Translations under genes and position numbers: made by a program | Notes under the pieces: generated by a model | What the model was told of the DNA's origin: nothing | Seen by the model: the letters and a program-made list of their open reading frames with translations, nothing else | The model's database searches: none | Assembly: GCF_031998825.1 (NCBI RefSeq) | Contig: NZ_DAMACX010000002.1 | Coordinates: 1 to 64,000, forward strand | Origin: Pseudescherichia sp031998825 | Lineage (GTDB): Bacteria > Pseudomonadota > Gammaproteobacteria > Enterobacterales > Enterobacteriaceae | Length of the DNA stretch: 64,000 nucleotides | Reading direction: 5' to 3' | Shown: piece by piece, positions 1 to 8,891 of the stretch | Numbering within the stretch: position 1 is the stretch's first letter | Layout of the letters: each line of letters opens with the position of its first letter

Positions 1-1182
1 GCTGTAGACGCCAATCAGCGCCAGCGGCGGGTGGGCCGGGTTGATCAGCGGCCCCAGCACATTAAACAGGGTGCGGGTCTTGAGCTGCTGGCGTACCGGC
101 ATGGCGTGGCGGAACCCGGTGTGGTACTTCGGCGCAAAGAGGAAGCAGACCCCCAGCTCGTCCAGCGCGGTACGCGACTTGTCCGCGTTCATATCGAGAT
201 TGATGCCGAACGCCGCCAGCAGATCCGACGAGCCGGAGCGGCTTGAGACGCTGCGGTTGCCGTGCTTCGCCACCTTCAGGCCGCAGGCGGCGGCAACAAA
301 GGCGCTGGCGGTAGAGATATTGATACTGTTGCTGCCGTCGCCGCCGGTGCCAACGATATCGGCAAAGGCATAATCCGGACGCGGGAAAGGCGCGGCGTTC
401 TCCAGCAGGGCAGTAGCCGCCCCGGCGATCTCGTTCGGATGCTCGCCGCGGATCTTCATGCTCACCAGGGCTGCCGCCAGCTGCTCTGGCTTCAGCTCGC
501 CGCGCACCACCGCCGAGAAGAGCTGGTGGCTCTCCTGCTGGCTGAGCGTTTGCGCCTGGTAGAGTTTCTCCAGGATCGGTTGCAGGGTGTTGCTCTGCGC
601 CAGCTTCTGCTGCGCCCAGGCCAGGGTCTGCTCCAGCAGGCGCGCACCCTGAGTGGTCAGAATAGACTCCGGATGAAACTGGAAGCCGCAGACGCGATCC
701 GCGTCGTGGCGCACCGCCATCACCATGCCGTTGAAGTGGGCGTTGATGGTCAGCCCGGCCGGCACGTTGCTGCCCACCAGCGAGTGATAGCGCGCAACCG
801 GCAGCGGGTTACTTAGCCCGGCAAACATCGCCTGGCCGTCGTGTTCGATGTTCGACGCTTTACCGTGCAGGATCTCGCCCGCCTGGCCAACGTAGCCGCC
901 GTAGGCTTCAACAATCGCCTGATGGCCGAGGCAGATACCAATGATCGGCAGCTTGCCGCGCATGCGGGTCAACAGCTCGGGCATACAGCCCGCCTCGGAG
1001 GGCGCGCCTGGGCCCGGAGAGAGCATCAGGACTGGGTTTTCCATGGTCGCCAGGCGGTCGATCAGCGTCTGAGCAGGCACATGGTTGCGGTAGATCACCA
1101 CGTTGTGGCCGCTGGCGCGCAGCTGATCGGCAAGGTTATAGGTAAAAGAATCAATATTATCGAGCAGCAGAATGTCAGCCAT
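1..1182 (-). CDS. trpD: Anthranilate synthase glutaminase / anthranilate phosphoribosyltransferase, TrpGD fusion (3' end cut by window)
   Basis: Bifunctional second protein of tryptophan synthesis. The N-terminal TrpG half (about residues 1-195) releases ammonia from glutamine for TrpE, and the C-terminal TrpD half transfers phosphoribose to anthranilate. Translation from the ATG at 1182 starts MADILLLDNIDSF; the glutaminase nucleophile motif GICLGHQ and the FQFHPES histidine/glutamate motif are visible, followed by the transferase glycine loop GTGGDGSNSIN. About 394 of the roughly 531 codons expected lie in the window; the C-terminus runs off the left edge. The start ATG overlaps the trpE stop (ATGA), indicating translational coupling within the trp operon. 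Confidence 0.97.
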   Translation of the reverse strand, partial: MADILLLDNIDSFTYNLADQLRASGHNVVIYRNHVPAQTLIDRLATMENPVLMLSPGPGAPSEAGCMPELLTRMRGKLPIIGICLGHQAIVEAYGGYVGQAGEILHGKASNIEHDGQAMFAGLSNPLPVARYHSLVGSNVPAGLTINAHFNGMVMAVRHDADRVCGFQFHPESILTTQGARLLEQTLAWAQQKLAQSNTLQPILEKLYQAQTLSQQESHQLFSAVVRGELKPEQLAAALVSMKIRGEHPNEIAGAATALLENAAPFPRPDYAFADIVGTGGDGSNSINISTASAFVAAACGLKVAKHGNRSVSSRSGSSDLLAAFGINLDMNADKSRTALDELGVCFLFAPKYHTGFRHAMPVRQQLKTRTLFNVLGPLINPAHPPLALIGVYS

Positions 1183-2744
1183 CAGAACGTCTCCTGTGCG
1201 TGGTGTGCGGTGGCAATGGCGCGCAGGACCGCGCGGGCTTTATTGCGGGTTTCATCGGCTTCAGACTGCGGAACAGAGTCCAGCACTACGCCAGCCCCTG
1301 CCTGGACGGTGGCGACACCGTTTTCAACGTAGGCGGAGCGGATCACGATGCAGGTATCCAGGTCACCGTGGGCGGTGAAGTAGCCCACCGCGCCGCCGTA
1401 GCTGCCGCGACGGGTGCCTTCTGCCTGAGCGATGAGCTGCATGGCGCGAACCTTTGGCGCGCCGCTCAGGGTGCCCATGTTCATACACGCCCGGTAGGCG
1501 TGGAGCACGTCGAGATCGTTGCGCAGCTCACCCACCACGCGGGAGACCAGGTGCATCACAAACGAGTAGCGATCGACCTTGGTCAGGTCGGCAACGTAGC
1601 GGCTGCCTGGGGTACAGATGCGGGCCAGATCGTTGCGGGCGAGATCGACCAGCATCAGGTGTTCAGAAAGCTCTTTATGGTCGGTGCGCATCTCCAGCTC
1701 GATGCGGCTGTCGAGATCGCGATCCAGTGAGCCGTCGGCCCGGCGACCGCGCGGGCGCGTCCCGGCGATGGGGTAGATTTCAATCTGGCGCGATTGCGCA
1801 TCATACTTCAGCGAGCTTTCAGGCGATGCGCCGAACAGGGTAAAGTCATTATCCTGCATAAAGAACATGTAGGGGCTGGGGTTGCTCTTCTTCAGCACGT
1901 CATAAGCCGCCAGCGGCGACGGGCAGGGCAGCGAGAAGCGGCGGGACGGCACCACCTGGAAAATCTCCCCGGCGCGAATGGCTTTTTGCATCTCACGTAC
2001 GACCGCACCAAACTCCTCATCGCTCTGGTTGCATTCGCAGCGCATGGACGCCACCGTCTCTACCGGCAGCGGCGCGGGAGGCAGACTGAGCTGCTGGCGA
2101 AGCTCGGCGATGCGCTGGGTCAGGCGCTGCTGTTCAGCCTCGGAAGGGGTAAAGAGGCTCGCCTGGATGCGAGTCTGCTGCTGCTGATGATCGATAACCA
2201 GCAGGGTTTCGGCCAGGTAGAAGCAGAAGTCCGGGCAGCCATTCTCTTGCGCCAACGCAGGCAGATCCTCAAAACCGGCTACCAGGTCGTAGGCGAAGAG
2301 ACCGCCGAAGAACATGGCCTCTCGCTCTTCGGCCGGAACGGTAACCAGCTCCTGAAGCAGGCGAAAAGCATCGAAAACTGACAGGGAGCAGAGGCGAGCG
2401 TCCTCGTCCAGCAGGTTGCTGACCGGCGGAAAATGCAGAACACGGCCATCCGGGCGAGCGATATTCTCGACGCCAGCGGGCAGGGCAGCGTCCAGCAGCG
2501 GCAGCAGCGACGCGCCGTTTGCCGTCAGTGCCTGAATAGTGACAGTGTCACCTAAAGCGGTAATGCGCAGCGCGCTATCGACCAGCAGCAGGCTCTTGAG
2601 GTCATCCTTGCTGTCGATATCGGCAGATTCCAGCAGCAGCGTTGCCGGACGATCGGCGCACAGCTGATGAAACAGGGCGGTCGGGTTCTCCCGGTACGCG
2701 GCGTGGTCTGTGAGAAGCTGAAGTGCAGGTTTTGGCATTGGCAT
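1182..2744 (-). CDS. trpE: Anthranilate synthase component I
   Basis: Converts chorismate to anthranilate together with the TrpG domain, the first committed step to tryptophan. Nearly colinear with E. coli TrpE. It carries the LLES motif near residue 40 that belongs to the tryptophan feedback site, and the C-terminal chorismate-binding signature GTLSGAPKVRAM. The open frame extends four codons further up to 2756 (M-R-M-T-M), but starting at the ATG at 2744 gives 520 residues, the E. coli length; either ATG is possible. It is the first structural gene after the leader and attenuator, so expression is set by TrpR and by charged tRNA-Trp. Confidence 0.96.
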   Translation of the reverse strand: MPMPKPALQLLTDHAAYRENPTALFHQLCADRPATLLLESADIDSKDDLKSLLLVDSALRITALGDTVTIQALTANGASLLPLLDAALPAGVENIARPDGRVLHFPPVSNLLDEDARLCSLSVFDAFRLLQELVTVPAEEREAMFFGGLFAYDLVAGFEDLPALAQENGCPDFCFYLAETLLVIDHQQQQTRIQASLFTPSEAEQQRLTQRIAELRQQLSLPPAPLPVETVASMRCECNQSDEEFGAVVREMQKAIRAGEIFQVVPSRRFSLPCPSPLAAYDVLKKSNPSPYMFFMQDNDFTLFGASPESSLKYDAQSRQIEIYPIAGTRPRGRRADGSLDRDLDSRIELEMRTDHKELSEHLMLVDLARNDLARICTPGSRYVADLTKVDRYSFVMHLVSRVVGELRNDLDVLHAYRACMNMGTLSGAPKVRAMQLIAQAEGTRRGSYGGAVGYFTAHGDLDTCIVIRSAYVENGVATVQAGAGVVLDSVPQSEADETRNKARAVLRAIATAHHAQETF

Positions 2745-2772
2745 AGTCATTCTCATCCGATCGTTATTCTGT

Positions 2773-2802
2773 TCAAAAAAAAGCCCGCTCAGTTGGCGGG
2801 CC
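2773..2802 (-). terminator. trp attenuator terminator hairpin
   Basis: On the minus strand GCCCGC and GCGGGC flank a seven-base loop and are followed by eight T residues, a textbook rho-independent terminator between trpL and trpE. It corresponds to the 3:4 attenuator hairpin of the enterobacterial trp leader. Ribosome stalling at the two Trp codons of trpL would favour the alternative antiterminator. Confidence 0.93.
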
Positions 2803-2847
2803 GGGGTATCTGTCTGCTTAAGGCAAACGCTCGCTCACCGCCCGTTT

Positions 2848-2892
2848 TCAGGAGGAGTGCCACCAGCGGATAAGCGTAGAATGTTTGAACAT
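2848..2892 (-). CDS. trpL: trp operon leader peptide
   Basis: A 14-residue reading frame, MFKHSTLIRWWHSS, reads from the ATG at 2892 to TGA at 2848. It has two adjacent Trp codons, sits about 25 bases after the predicted transcription start and is followed by the attenuator. The peptide shares little beyond the Trp pair with the E. coli leader [14 protein letters not shown], as expected because only the Trp codons and RNA pairing are selected. It senses tryptophanyl-tRNA supply. Confidence 0.93.
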   Translation of the reverse strand: MFKHSTLIRWWHSS

Positions 2893-2920
2893 TTTCAGAT
2901 ACCTCGTTGTGTGAACTTGC

Positions 2921-2954
2921 GTACTAGTTAACTGGTTCATGCGAATAAAGTCAA
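2921..2954 (-). promoter_or_regulatory. trp promoter with overlapping TrpR operator
   Basis: On the minus strand TTGACT (2954-2949) is followed 17 bases later by TTAACT (2931-2926). The -10 lies inside a near-palindrome, GAACCAGTTAACTAGTAC, which matches the E. coli trp operator with its CTAG half-site. TrpR with bound tryptophan would block RNA polymerase here. rnm is transcribed in the opposite direction just beyond it. Confidence 0.92.
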
Positions 2955-3027
2955 CCCCTGATTTCAGAATTTGCGGCGTAACCGTTATGATAGGGCGCTA
3001 AATGAGATACACCCTACGGGAGCCGCT

Positions 3028-3906
3028 TTGAGCGACACGAATTACGCCATTATTTACGACCTTCACTCTCACACCCTGGCCTCAGACGGCTTGCTCTCCC
3101 CGGAAGAATTGGTCCACCGCGCGGTTGAGATGCGTATAGGCACGCTGGCGATCACCGATCACGATACCACTTCAGCTATTCCCGCTGCCCGGGCTGAGAT
3201 TGCGCGCGCAGGACTGGATCTGATGCTGATTAACGGCGTGGAGATCTCTACCCTATGGGAGAATCATGAGATCCACATTGTCGGTCTGAATATCGACATT
3301 GAGCATCCGGCGATGGTGACGCTGCTTGAGGAGCAGAAGGCCCGACGGCAGGCGCGCGCCATGCAGATTGGCGAGCGCCTCGAGAAGGCCCACGTCCCCG
3401 GCGCGTGGGAAGGGGCGCTGCGCCTTGCCAACGGCGGAGCGGTAACCCGTGGCCACTTTGCCCGCTTCCTTGTTGAGAGCGGAAAAGCCAGCGACGTGGC
3501 GGGGGTGTTTAAAAAGTATCTCGCGCGCGGTAAAACCGGATACGTTCCGCCACAGTGGTGTACAATAAAACAAGCTATTGATGTGATTCATCATTCTGGC
3601 GGCAAGGCGGTAGTGGCCCATCCTGGACGCTACGACCTGAGCGCTAAATGGCTGAAAAGGCTGCTGGCACACTTTGCCGAACAGGGCGGTGATGCGATGG
3701 AGGTCGCGCAATGCCAGCAGGCGCCCAACGAGCGCACCCAGCTTGCTGCGTATGCGCAGCAGTTTGGTCTCATGGCGTCGCAGGGGTCGGACTTTCATCA
3801 GCCCTGCCCATGGATTGAACTGGGCCGCAAACTGTGGCTACCCGCAGGCGTGGAAGCGGTATGGCAGCTGTGGGAACAGCCTCAACATAATGAGAGGGAA
3901 GTATGA
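3028..3906 (+). CDS. rnm: PHP-domain 5'-3' exoribonuclease RNase AM
   Basis: PHP-family metal-dependent phosphoesterase, the E. coli YciV/TrpH/RNase AM counterpart, which matures the 5' ends of rRNAs and degrades short RNAs and 3',5'-bisphosphonucleotides. The PHP metal motifs are visible: DLHSHT near the N-terminus, ITDHDT, GVEIS, HPGRY and GSDFH near the end. An upstream ATG at 2971 exists, but homology begins at SDTNY; the TTG at 3028 preceded by GGGAG gives 292 residues, as in E. coli. Its last bases overlap the yciO start (ATGA), so the two are probably cotranscribed. Confidence 0.92.
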   Translation: MSDTNYAIIYDLHSHTLASDGLLSPEELVHRAVEMRIGTLAITDHDTTSAIPAARAEIARAGLDLMLINGVEISTLWENHEIHIVGLNIDIEHPAMVTLLEEQKARRQARAMQIGERLEKAHVPGAWEGALRLANGGAVTRGHFARFLVESGKASDVAGVFKKYLARGKTGYVPPQWCTIKQAIDVIHHSGGKAVVAHPGRYDLSAKWLKRLLAHFAEQGGDAMEVAQCQQAPNERTQLAAYAQQFGLMASQGSDFHQPCPWIELGRKLWLPAGVEAVWQLWEQPQHNEREV

Positions 3907-4523
3907 GTCAGTTTTTTTATGTGCATCCGGACAACCCCCAGCCGCGTCTGATTAACCAGGCGGTGGAGATTGTGCGTAAGGGCGGGGTGATCGTCTATCC
4001 CACCGACTCCGGCTACGCGCTGGGGTGTAAAATCGAAGACAAAGGGGCGATGGAGCGTATCTCCCGCATTCGTCAACTGCCCGACGGCCACAACTTTACC
4101 CTGGTGTGCCGGGATCTCTCCGAGCTGTCGACCTATGCCTTTGTCGACAACGTGGCCTTCCGCCTGATTAAGAACAATACGCCGGGCAACTACACCTTCA
4201 TCCTTAAGGGGACGAAAGAGGTGCCGCGCCGCCTGTTACAGGAGAAGCGTAAAACTATCGGCCTGCGCGTGCCGTCCAACCCCATCGCTCTGGCTTTGCT
4301 GGAGACCCTGGGCGAGCCGATGCTCTCTACCTCGCTGATGCTCCCCGGCAGCGACTTCACCGAGTCCGATCCGGAAGAGATCAAAGATCGTCTGGAGAAG
4401 CACGTGGACCTCATTATTCACGGCGGCTACCTCGGACAGCAGCCTACTACGGTGGTCGATCTGACCGATGATTCGCCGGAAGTGATCCGCGAAGGCGTAG
4501 GCGATGTGACCCCCTTCCTGTAG
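3903..4523 (+). CDS. yciO: YciO, Sua5/YrdC/YciO-family protein
   Basis: A 206-residue single-domain member of the Sua5/YrdC family, whose better known members form threonylcarbamoyl-AMP for tRNA t6A. The family pattern of a YPTDSGYALGCK substrate loop near residues 32-43 and a central nucleotide/RNA-binding fold is present. YciO itself does not replace TsaC efficiently in E. coli, so its precise role is open. The start overlaps the end of rnm by four bases. Confidence 0.93.
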   Translation: MSQFFYVHPDNPQPRLINQAVEIVRKGGVIVYPTDSGYALGCKIEDKGAMERISRIRQLPDGHNFTLVCRDLSELSTYAFVDNVAFRLIKNNTPGNYTFILKGTKEVPRRLLQEKRKTIGLRVPSNPIALALLETLGEPMLSTSLMLPGSDFTESDPEEIKDRLEKHVDLIIHGGYLGQQPTTVVDLTDDSPEVIREGVGDVTPFL

Positions 4524-4534
4524 GAGTCAGCACG

Positions 4535-5128
4535 ATGATAAAAGGAAACGGCAGGCTTGCCCTGCCCGCAGGGCTGCTTTTGGCGCTGTTTATGCTGATC
4601 GGCTGTAGCGTGAGTTCGCCGCGGCTGCCTGAAACGGAGAAGATCGGCTACTTCAAGGTCGGGGATAATGCGTTGCTGGCCCGTGGCGAGGAGTATACCT
4701 ACTCCTTTAGCGGGGCGAGCACCCGCAGCCTGTACGATCGCTGGCTGACGCTTAAGCGCGACTACGGTGACGCAGTGCGCGGTATGACGGTCAACTTTGA
4801 GGCCAATGACGACAAGGTCAACGCCCAGTACAACACCTTTATCCGCGTAGATCGGCTTAAACCGGGACAAAAAGAGACGTTGCAGCGTGACTATAGCGCC
4901 CAGCCGACCGCTAACCCGCAGGAGTTAGTCGTGACGTTCCAGGCCAGTGGCTACTCTGGCCTGTCACGCAACTACATAATGGATGACGGCTACGTTAAGC
5001 TCGACCCGCCGGTAACCGTCAGCATTAACGATAAAACCCGGGGTGTAAACCCGCTCTGGATCCCGCTGATGATACCCGCCTTTCCCTTTATCATGGCCTA
5101 CGGCTGCGCTACCGGGCGCTGCATCTGA
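4535..5128 (+). CDS. Unrecognised putative lipoprotein in the yciQ position
   Basis: A 197-residue protein starting 11 bases after yciO. It begins with a lysine/arginine-containing N-region, a hydrophobic stretch and the lipobox LIGC at Cys24, so it is probably a lipoprotein exported by Sec and cleaved by LspA. The middle part is polar and probably beta-rich. The end is hydrophobic (PLWIPLMIPAFPFIMAYG) with two cysteines, which is odd for a soluble lipoprotein and may be a membrane-contacting tail. E. coli has the much larger DUF2207 protein yciQ at this place; no similarity to it is apparent. I do not recognise the family and assign no function. Confidence 0.75.
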   Translation: MIKGNGRLALPAGLLLALFMLIGCSVSSPRLPETEKIGYFKVGDNALLARGEEYTYSFSGASTRSLYDRWLTLKRDYGDAVRGMTVNFEANDDKVNAQYNTFIRVDRLKPGQKETLQRDYSAQPTANPQELVVTFQASGYSGLSRNYIMDDGYVKLDPPVTVSINDKTRGVNPLWIPLMIPAFPFIMAYGCATGRCI

Positions 5129-5269
5129 CTGATGCGCCCCAGTGTTTAAAAATTAACCTGGGGCGCTACAGTATTTCATCTAAAATTCGTGTAGTATGTG
5201 CGCCCAAGAAATAGAGTGTCCTTTGCACCTATCCAGACGCCTGTGAAGGCGACACCTGAAGGAACCGCC

Positions 5270-6178
5270 ATGAGCGAGAAATTACAAAAAGTGCTGGCCC
5301 GCGCTGGCCACGGCTCCCGCCGTGAAATTGAAGCGATCATTGCAGCCGGGCGCGTCAGCGTCGACGGTAAAATCGCTACCCTGGGCGACCGCGTTGAGGT
5401 GATCCCGGGCCTGAAAATTCGTATCGACGGCCATCTTATCTCTGTTAAAGAGTCCGTCGAGCAGATCTGCCGCGTGCTGGCCTACTATAAACCAGAAGGT
5501 GAACTCTGTACCCGTAACGATCCGGAAGGGCGTCCGACGGTGTTCGATCGCCTGCCAAAGCTGCGCGGGGCGCGCTGGATTGCCGTCGGCCGTCTGGACG
5601 TGAACACCTGCGGTCTGCTGCTGTTCACCACCGACGGTGAGCTGGCGAACCGCCTGATGCACCCGAGTCGTGAAGTAGAGCGTGAATACGCCGTGCGCGT
5701 GTTTGGCCAGGTTGAAGAGAACAAGATCCGCGATCTCTCTCGTGGCGTGCAGCTGGAGGATGGTCCGGCAGCGTTTAAAACCATTAAGTTCAGCGGCGGT
5801 GAGGGTATCAACCAGTGGTACAACGTCACGCTGACCGAAGGGCGTAACCGCGAAGTGCGTCGCCTGTGGGAAGCCGTTGGCGTGCAGGTGAGCCGTCTTA
5901 TTCGCGTGCGCTACGGTGACATTCTGCTGCCGAAAGGGCTGCCGCGCGGGGGCTATACCGAACTGGATCTGGCCCAGACTAATTATCTGCGCGAGCTGGT
6001 AGAGTTAACGCCGGAAACCGAATCCAAGGTGGCGGTTGAGAAAGACCGACGCCGCATGAAGGCGAATCAGATCCGCCGGGCGGTTAAACGCCACAGCCAG
6101 ACCGGCAGCGCACGTCCCGCCAGCGGACGCCCTGCAAGCGGCAACCGTCGTTCCAGCACCCGCAACAGCAAAGCATAA
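5270..6178 (+). CDS. rluB: 23S rRNA pseudouridine-2605 synthase
   Basis: RsuA/RluB family enzyme that makes pseudouridine 2605 in 23S rRNA. It has an N-terminal S4 RNA-binding domain (about residues 1-60), the catalytic motif GRLDVNTCGLLLFT with its aspartate, and a basic C-terminal tail rich in Arg, Ser and Gly. The ATG at 5270 with GAAGGAA in front gives 302 residues, about ten longer than E. coli because of extra tail repeats (SARPASGRPASGN). The in-frame extension to 5198 is not supported by homology. Confidence 0.95.
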   Translation: MSEKLQKVLARAGHGSRREIEAIIAAGRVSVDGKIATLGDRVEVIPGLKIRIDGHLISVKESVEQICRVLAYYKPEGELCTRNDPEGRPTVFDRLPKLRGARWIAVGRLDVNTCGLLLFTTDGELANRLMHPSREVEREYAVRVFGQVEENKIRDLSRGVQLEDGPAAFKTIKFSGGEGINQWYNVTLTEGRNREVRRLWEAVGVQVSRLIRVRYGDILLPKGLPRGGYTELDLAQTNYLRELVELTPETESKVAVEKDRRRMKANQIRRAVKRHSQTGSARPASGRPASGNRRSSTRNSKA

Positions 6179-6183
6179 AATAA

Positions 6184-6205
6184 GGGGCCTCGGCCCCTTT
6201 TTTAT
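6184..6205. terminator. Bidirectional terminator between rluB and btuR
   Basis: GGGGCC and GGCCCC flank a very short loop and are followed by six T residues on the plus strand; the minus strand reads the same stem followed by TTATTTTAT. It lies between the convergent ends of rluB and btuR and can serve both. Confidence 0.85.
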
Positions 6206-6796
6206 TTAATAATCTATGCCAATCTGCGCCTTCACGCCCGCGTCGAAGGCGTGCTTGACCGGGCGCAGCTCGCTCACCGTATCGGCCAGCTCAAGAATAT
6301 CCCGATGGCAGCCGCGGCCGGTAATGATGACCGTCTGCTGGGCCGGACGCTCGCGCAGGGCGTTGAGCACCGTCTCTAAAGGCAGATAGTCATAGGCCAC
6401 CATATAGGTGAGCTCGTCCAGGACCACCATATCCAACGTCTCATCGGCCAGCATCCGCTGGGCATGCTCCCACACGGCCAGACAGGCGGCGGTATCGGAC
6501 TCGCGATTCTGGGTGTCCCAGGTAAAGCCCGTCGCCATCACCTGAAACTCCACGCCGTGCGGCTCCAGCAGGTTGCGCTCGCCGTTGGGCCAGGTGCCTT
6601 TAATAAACTGGATCACGCCGACGTTTTTGCCGTGGCCCACCGCACGGGTCACGGTGCCAAAGGCGGCGGTCGTTTTGCCTTTGCCGTTGCCGGTAAAGAC
6701 GATAATAATCCCGCGTTCGTCCTGGGCGGCGGCAACGCGCGCATCAACGCGATCCTTCACCCGCTGCTGTCGTTGCTGGTAACGTTCTTCACTCAT
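6206..6796 (-). CDS. btuR: Cob(I)alamin adenosyltransferase
   Basis: Transfers the adenosyl group of ATP to corrinoids to give coenzyme B12 forms (BtuR/CobA). The ATP-binding P-loop GNGKGKTTAAFG lies near residue 36, and VVLDELTYM matches the family. Length is 196 residues, as in E. coli. The start codon overlaps the yciK stop (ATGA), so it is translated from the yciK message. Confidence 0.96.
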   Translation of the reverse strand: MSEERYQQRQQRVKDRVDARVAAAQDERGIIIVFTGNGKGKTTAAFGTVTRAVGHGKNVGVIQFIKGTWPNGERNLLEPHGVEFQVMATGFTWDTQNRESDTAACLAVWEHAQRMLADETLDMVVLDELTYMVAYDYLPLETVLNALRERPAQQTVIITGRGCHRDILELADTVSELRPVKHAFDAGVKAQIGIDY

Positions 6797-7554
6797 TGCG
6801 CTATTCCCGGTTTGCGTCCAGGCTGAGCATCAAAGCTCATGCCGGTTTTGCGACGGCTGTCATCACCCATCAGCCACAGGTAGAGCGGCATGATATCAGC
6901 CGGGGTCTTTAATTTTTGTGGGTCTTCCGACGGAAATGCACTGGCGCGCATTTTTGTCCGCGTACCGCCAGGATTAATGCAGTTAACCCGCAGGTGTTTG
7001 CTCTGATACTCCTCGGCCAGCACCTGCATCATGCCTTCGGTGGCAAATTTGGAGACCGCATAAGCCCCCCAGCCAGCGCGTCCCTGACGGCCTACGCTTG
7101 AGGAGGTGAACACCAGCGAGCCGGCTTCCGATTTGAGTAATAAAGGAAGAAGTGCCTGGGTTAAATAGAAGGTGGCGTTGACGTTGATCTGCATCACCTG
7201 CTCCCAGACGTCAGGCTTCTGCTCATCCATCGGGCAGATATCCCCCAGCATCCCCGCGTTATGCAGTACGCCATCGAGGCGAGGAACCGCAGCCTCAATC
7301 TGTGCGGCCAGCTGCTGGCACTGCTCAGGCGTGCAGGTGGCTAAGTCCAGCGTATACCAGCGGGCGGTTTTACCTCCCAACTGCTCAATGCGCTGGGCCG
7401 CGGCGCGCAGCTTCTCTTCATTTCTGCCGAGCAGGATCACTTTTGCGCCGTAGCGGGCGTAGGTCAGGGCGGCCTCCAGGCCAATACCGTCGCTGGCACC
7501 GGTCACCAGAATAATGCGGTTCTCTAATAAATCTCGTTTTGGCTGGTAGTGCAC
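6793..7554 (-). CDS. yciK: Short-chain dehydrogenase/reductase YciK
   Basis: A classical SDR oxidoreductase of unknown physiological substrate. The Rossmann motif TGASDGIG, the NAG motif in HNAG, and the catalytic YAVSK are all present. The GTG at 7554 with AAGGAGAAACC in front gives 253 residues and matches the E. coli N-terminus (HYQPK); a longer frame to 7596 exists without homology support. It is the upstream partner of btuR and is divergent from sohB. Confidence 0.93.
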   Translation of the reverse strand: MHYQPKRDLLENRIILVTGASDGIGLEAALTYARYGAKVILLGRNEEKLRAAAQRIEQLGGKTARWYTLDLATCTPEQCQQLAAQIEAAVPRLDGVLHNAGMLGDICPMDEQKPDVWEQVMQINVNATFYLTQALLPLLLKSEAGSLVFTSSSVGRQGRAGWGAYAVSKFATEGMMQVLAEEYQSKHLRVNCINPGGTRTKMRASAFPSEDPQKLKTPADIMPLYLWLMGDDSRRKTGMSFDAQPGRKPGIAQ

Positions 7555-7803
7555 GGTTTCTCCTTTGCGCTCTCGTTCATCCAGGCGTCGTTTCACAGGA
7601 TCGGGTCTTGAGGGCTTTATGCCTTAATCTGCCGCTTAATTCAATCATCAAGCTCCCGCAATCGCGCTTTGAACCTTTTCAAGTTCTTACAGAGTAAAAA
7701 AATCAGCAGGATGGCATGTAACTTCGCACGACGGCAGAAGACGATGCGGACGGGGTCATGTACACTGGCCTTTACGTTGAGTGGTTTAACCAAGGTGGTA
7801 CGC

Positions 7804-8850
7804 GTGGAATTACTATCTGAATACGGGTTGTTTTTAGCCAAGATTGTGACGGTGGTGATTGCCATTGCCGTCGTGGCGATGCTTATCGTTAACCTGACGC
7901 AGCGCAAACGCCAGCGCGGGGAACTGCGCGTCACAAACCTGAGCGAGCAGTATAAAGAGATGCAGGAGGAGCTTTCCGTCTCTCTGCTCGATACGCACCG
8001 GCAGAAGCTCTGGCATAAGGCGCAGAAGAAGCGCGTGAAGCAGGAGGCCAAAGAGGCGAAGGCCAGCGCGAAGCTTGGCGTACCGGCAGTCTCCAGCAAA
8101 GCGCGTGCGTACGTGCTGGATTTCAAAGGCAGTATGGATGCGCATGAGGTCAGCAGCCTGCGGGAGGAGATCACCGCCGTACTTACCGTTGCTAAACCTG
8201 AAGACCGCGTGGTGCTGCGTCTCGAAAGCCCTGGCGGCGTGGTTCACGGCTACGGTCTGGCATCGTCCCAGCTGCAACGCCTGCGCGATAAGAACATTCC
8301 GCTCACCGTCGCCGTGGATAAAGTGGCTGCCAGCGGTGGCTATATGATGGCCTGCGTGGCGGACAAGATTGTGGCCGCACCCTTTGCGATTGTGGGTTCC
8401 ATCGGCGTTGTGGCGCAGATCCCCAACCTGAACCGCTTTCTGAAAAGCAAAGATATCGATATTGAATTGCATACTGCTGGTCAATATAAGCGCACCTTAA
8501 CGCTGCTTGGAGAGAACACCGAAGAGGGGCGGCAGAAGTTTCGTGAAAGCCTGAACGAAACGCACGATCTCTTTAAATCCTTTGTTAAGCAGATGCGTCC
8601 TTCCTTAGATATTGAGTCCGTGGCTACCGGTGAACACTGGTACGGCGTACAGGCCCAGGAGAAGGGGCTGGTGGATGAGGTAGGGACCAGCGACGAGCTG
8701 CTGCTTGGCCTGATCAAGGAGTTCGAGGTGATCGGTATTCGCTACACCCGCCGCAAAAAATTAATGGATCGCTTTACCAGCAGCGCGGCAGAGAGCGCCG
8801 ACCGGCTGCTGCTGCGCTGGTGGCAGCGGGGTGAGAAGCCGCTGCTGTAA
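7804..8850 (+). CDS. sohB: Inner-membrane S49 serine peptidase SohB
   Basis: Signal-peptide-peptidase-like protease of the S49 family, first found as a suppressor of htrA/degP loss. One transmembrane segment lies at about residues 8-29, followed by a lysine-rich coiled stretch and the protease domain with the nucleophile in VAASGGYM. A GTG at 7804 gives 348 residues and matches E. coli (ELLSEYGLFL). The reading frame can be extended to 7669 but the added residues do not look like the family. Confidence 0.95.
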   Translation: MELLSEYGLFLAKIVTVVIAIAVVAMLIVNLTQRKRQRGELRVTNLSEQYKEMQEELSVSLLDTHRQKLWHKAQKKRVKQEAKEAKASAKLGVPAVSSKARAYVLDFKGSMDAHEVSSLREEITAVLTVAKPEDRVVLRLESPGGVVHGYGLASSQLQRLRDKNIPLTVAVDKVAASGGYMMACVADKIVAAPFAIVGSIGVVAQIPNLNRFLKSKDIDIELHTAGQYKRTLTLLGENTEEGRQKFRESLNETHDLFKSFVKQMRPSLDIESVATGEHWYGVQAQEKGLVDEVGTSDELLLGLIKEFEVIGIRYTRRKKLMDRFTSSAAESADRLLLRWWQRGEKPLL

Positions 8851-8891
8851 ACAACGGTAGTAGATGGGCGAGGCGTAATGCCTCGCTCTGT

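Noticed and set aside
31..816. Long plus-strand reading frames opposite trpGD
   Set aside because: They are shadows of the conserved minus-strand trpD gene, which has clear TrpG and TrpD motifs.
1200..2381. Plus-strand frames opposite trpE
   Set aside because: trpE on the minus strand is unambiguous; these frames have no recognisable domains.
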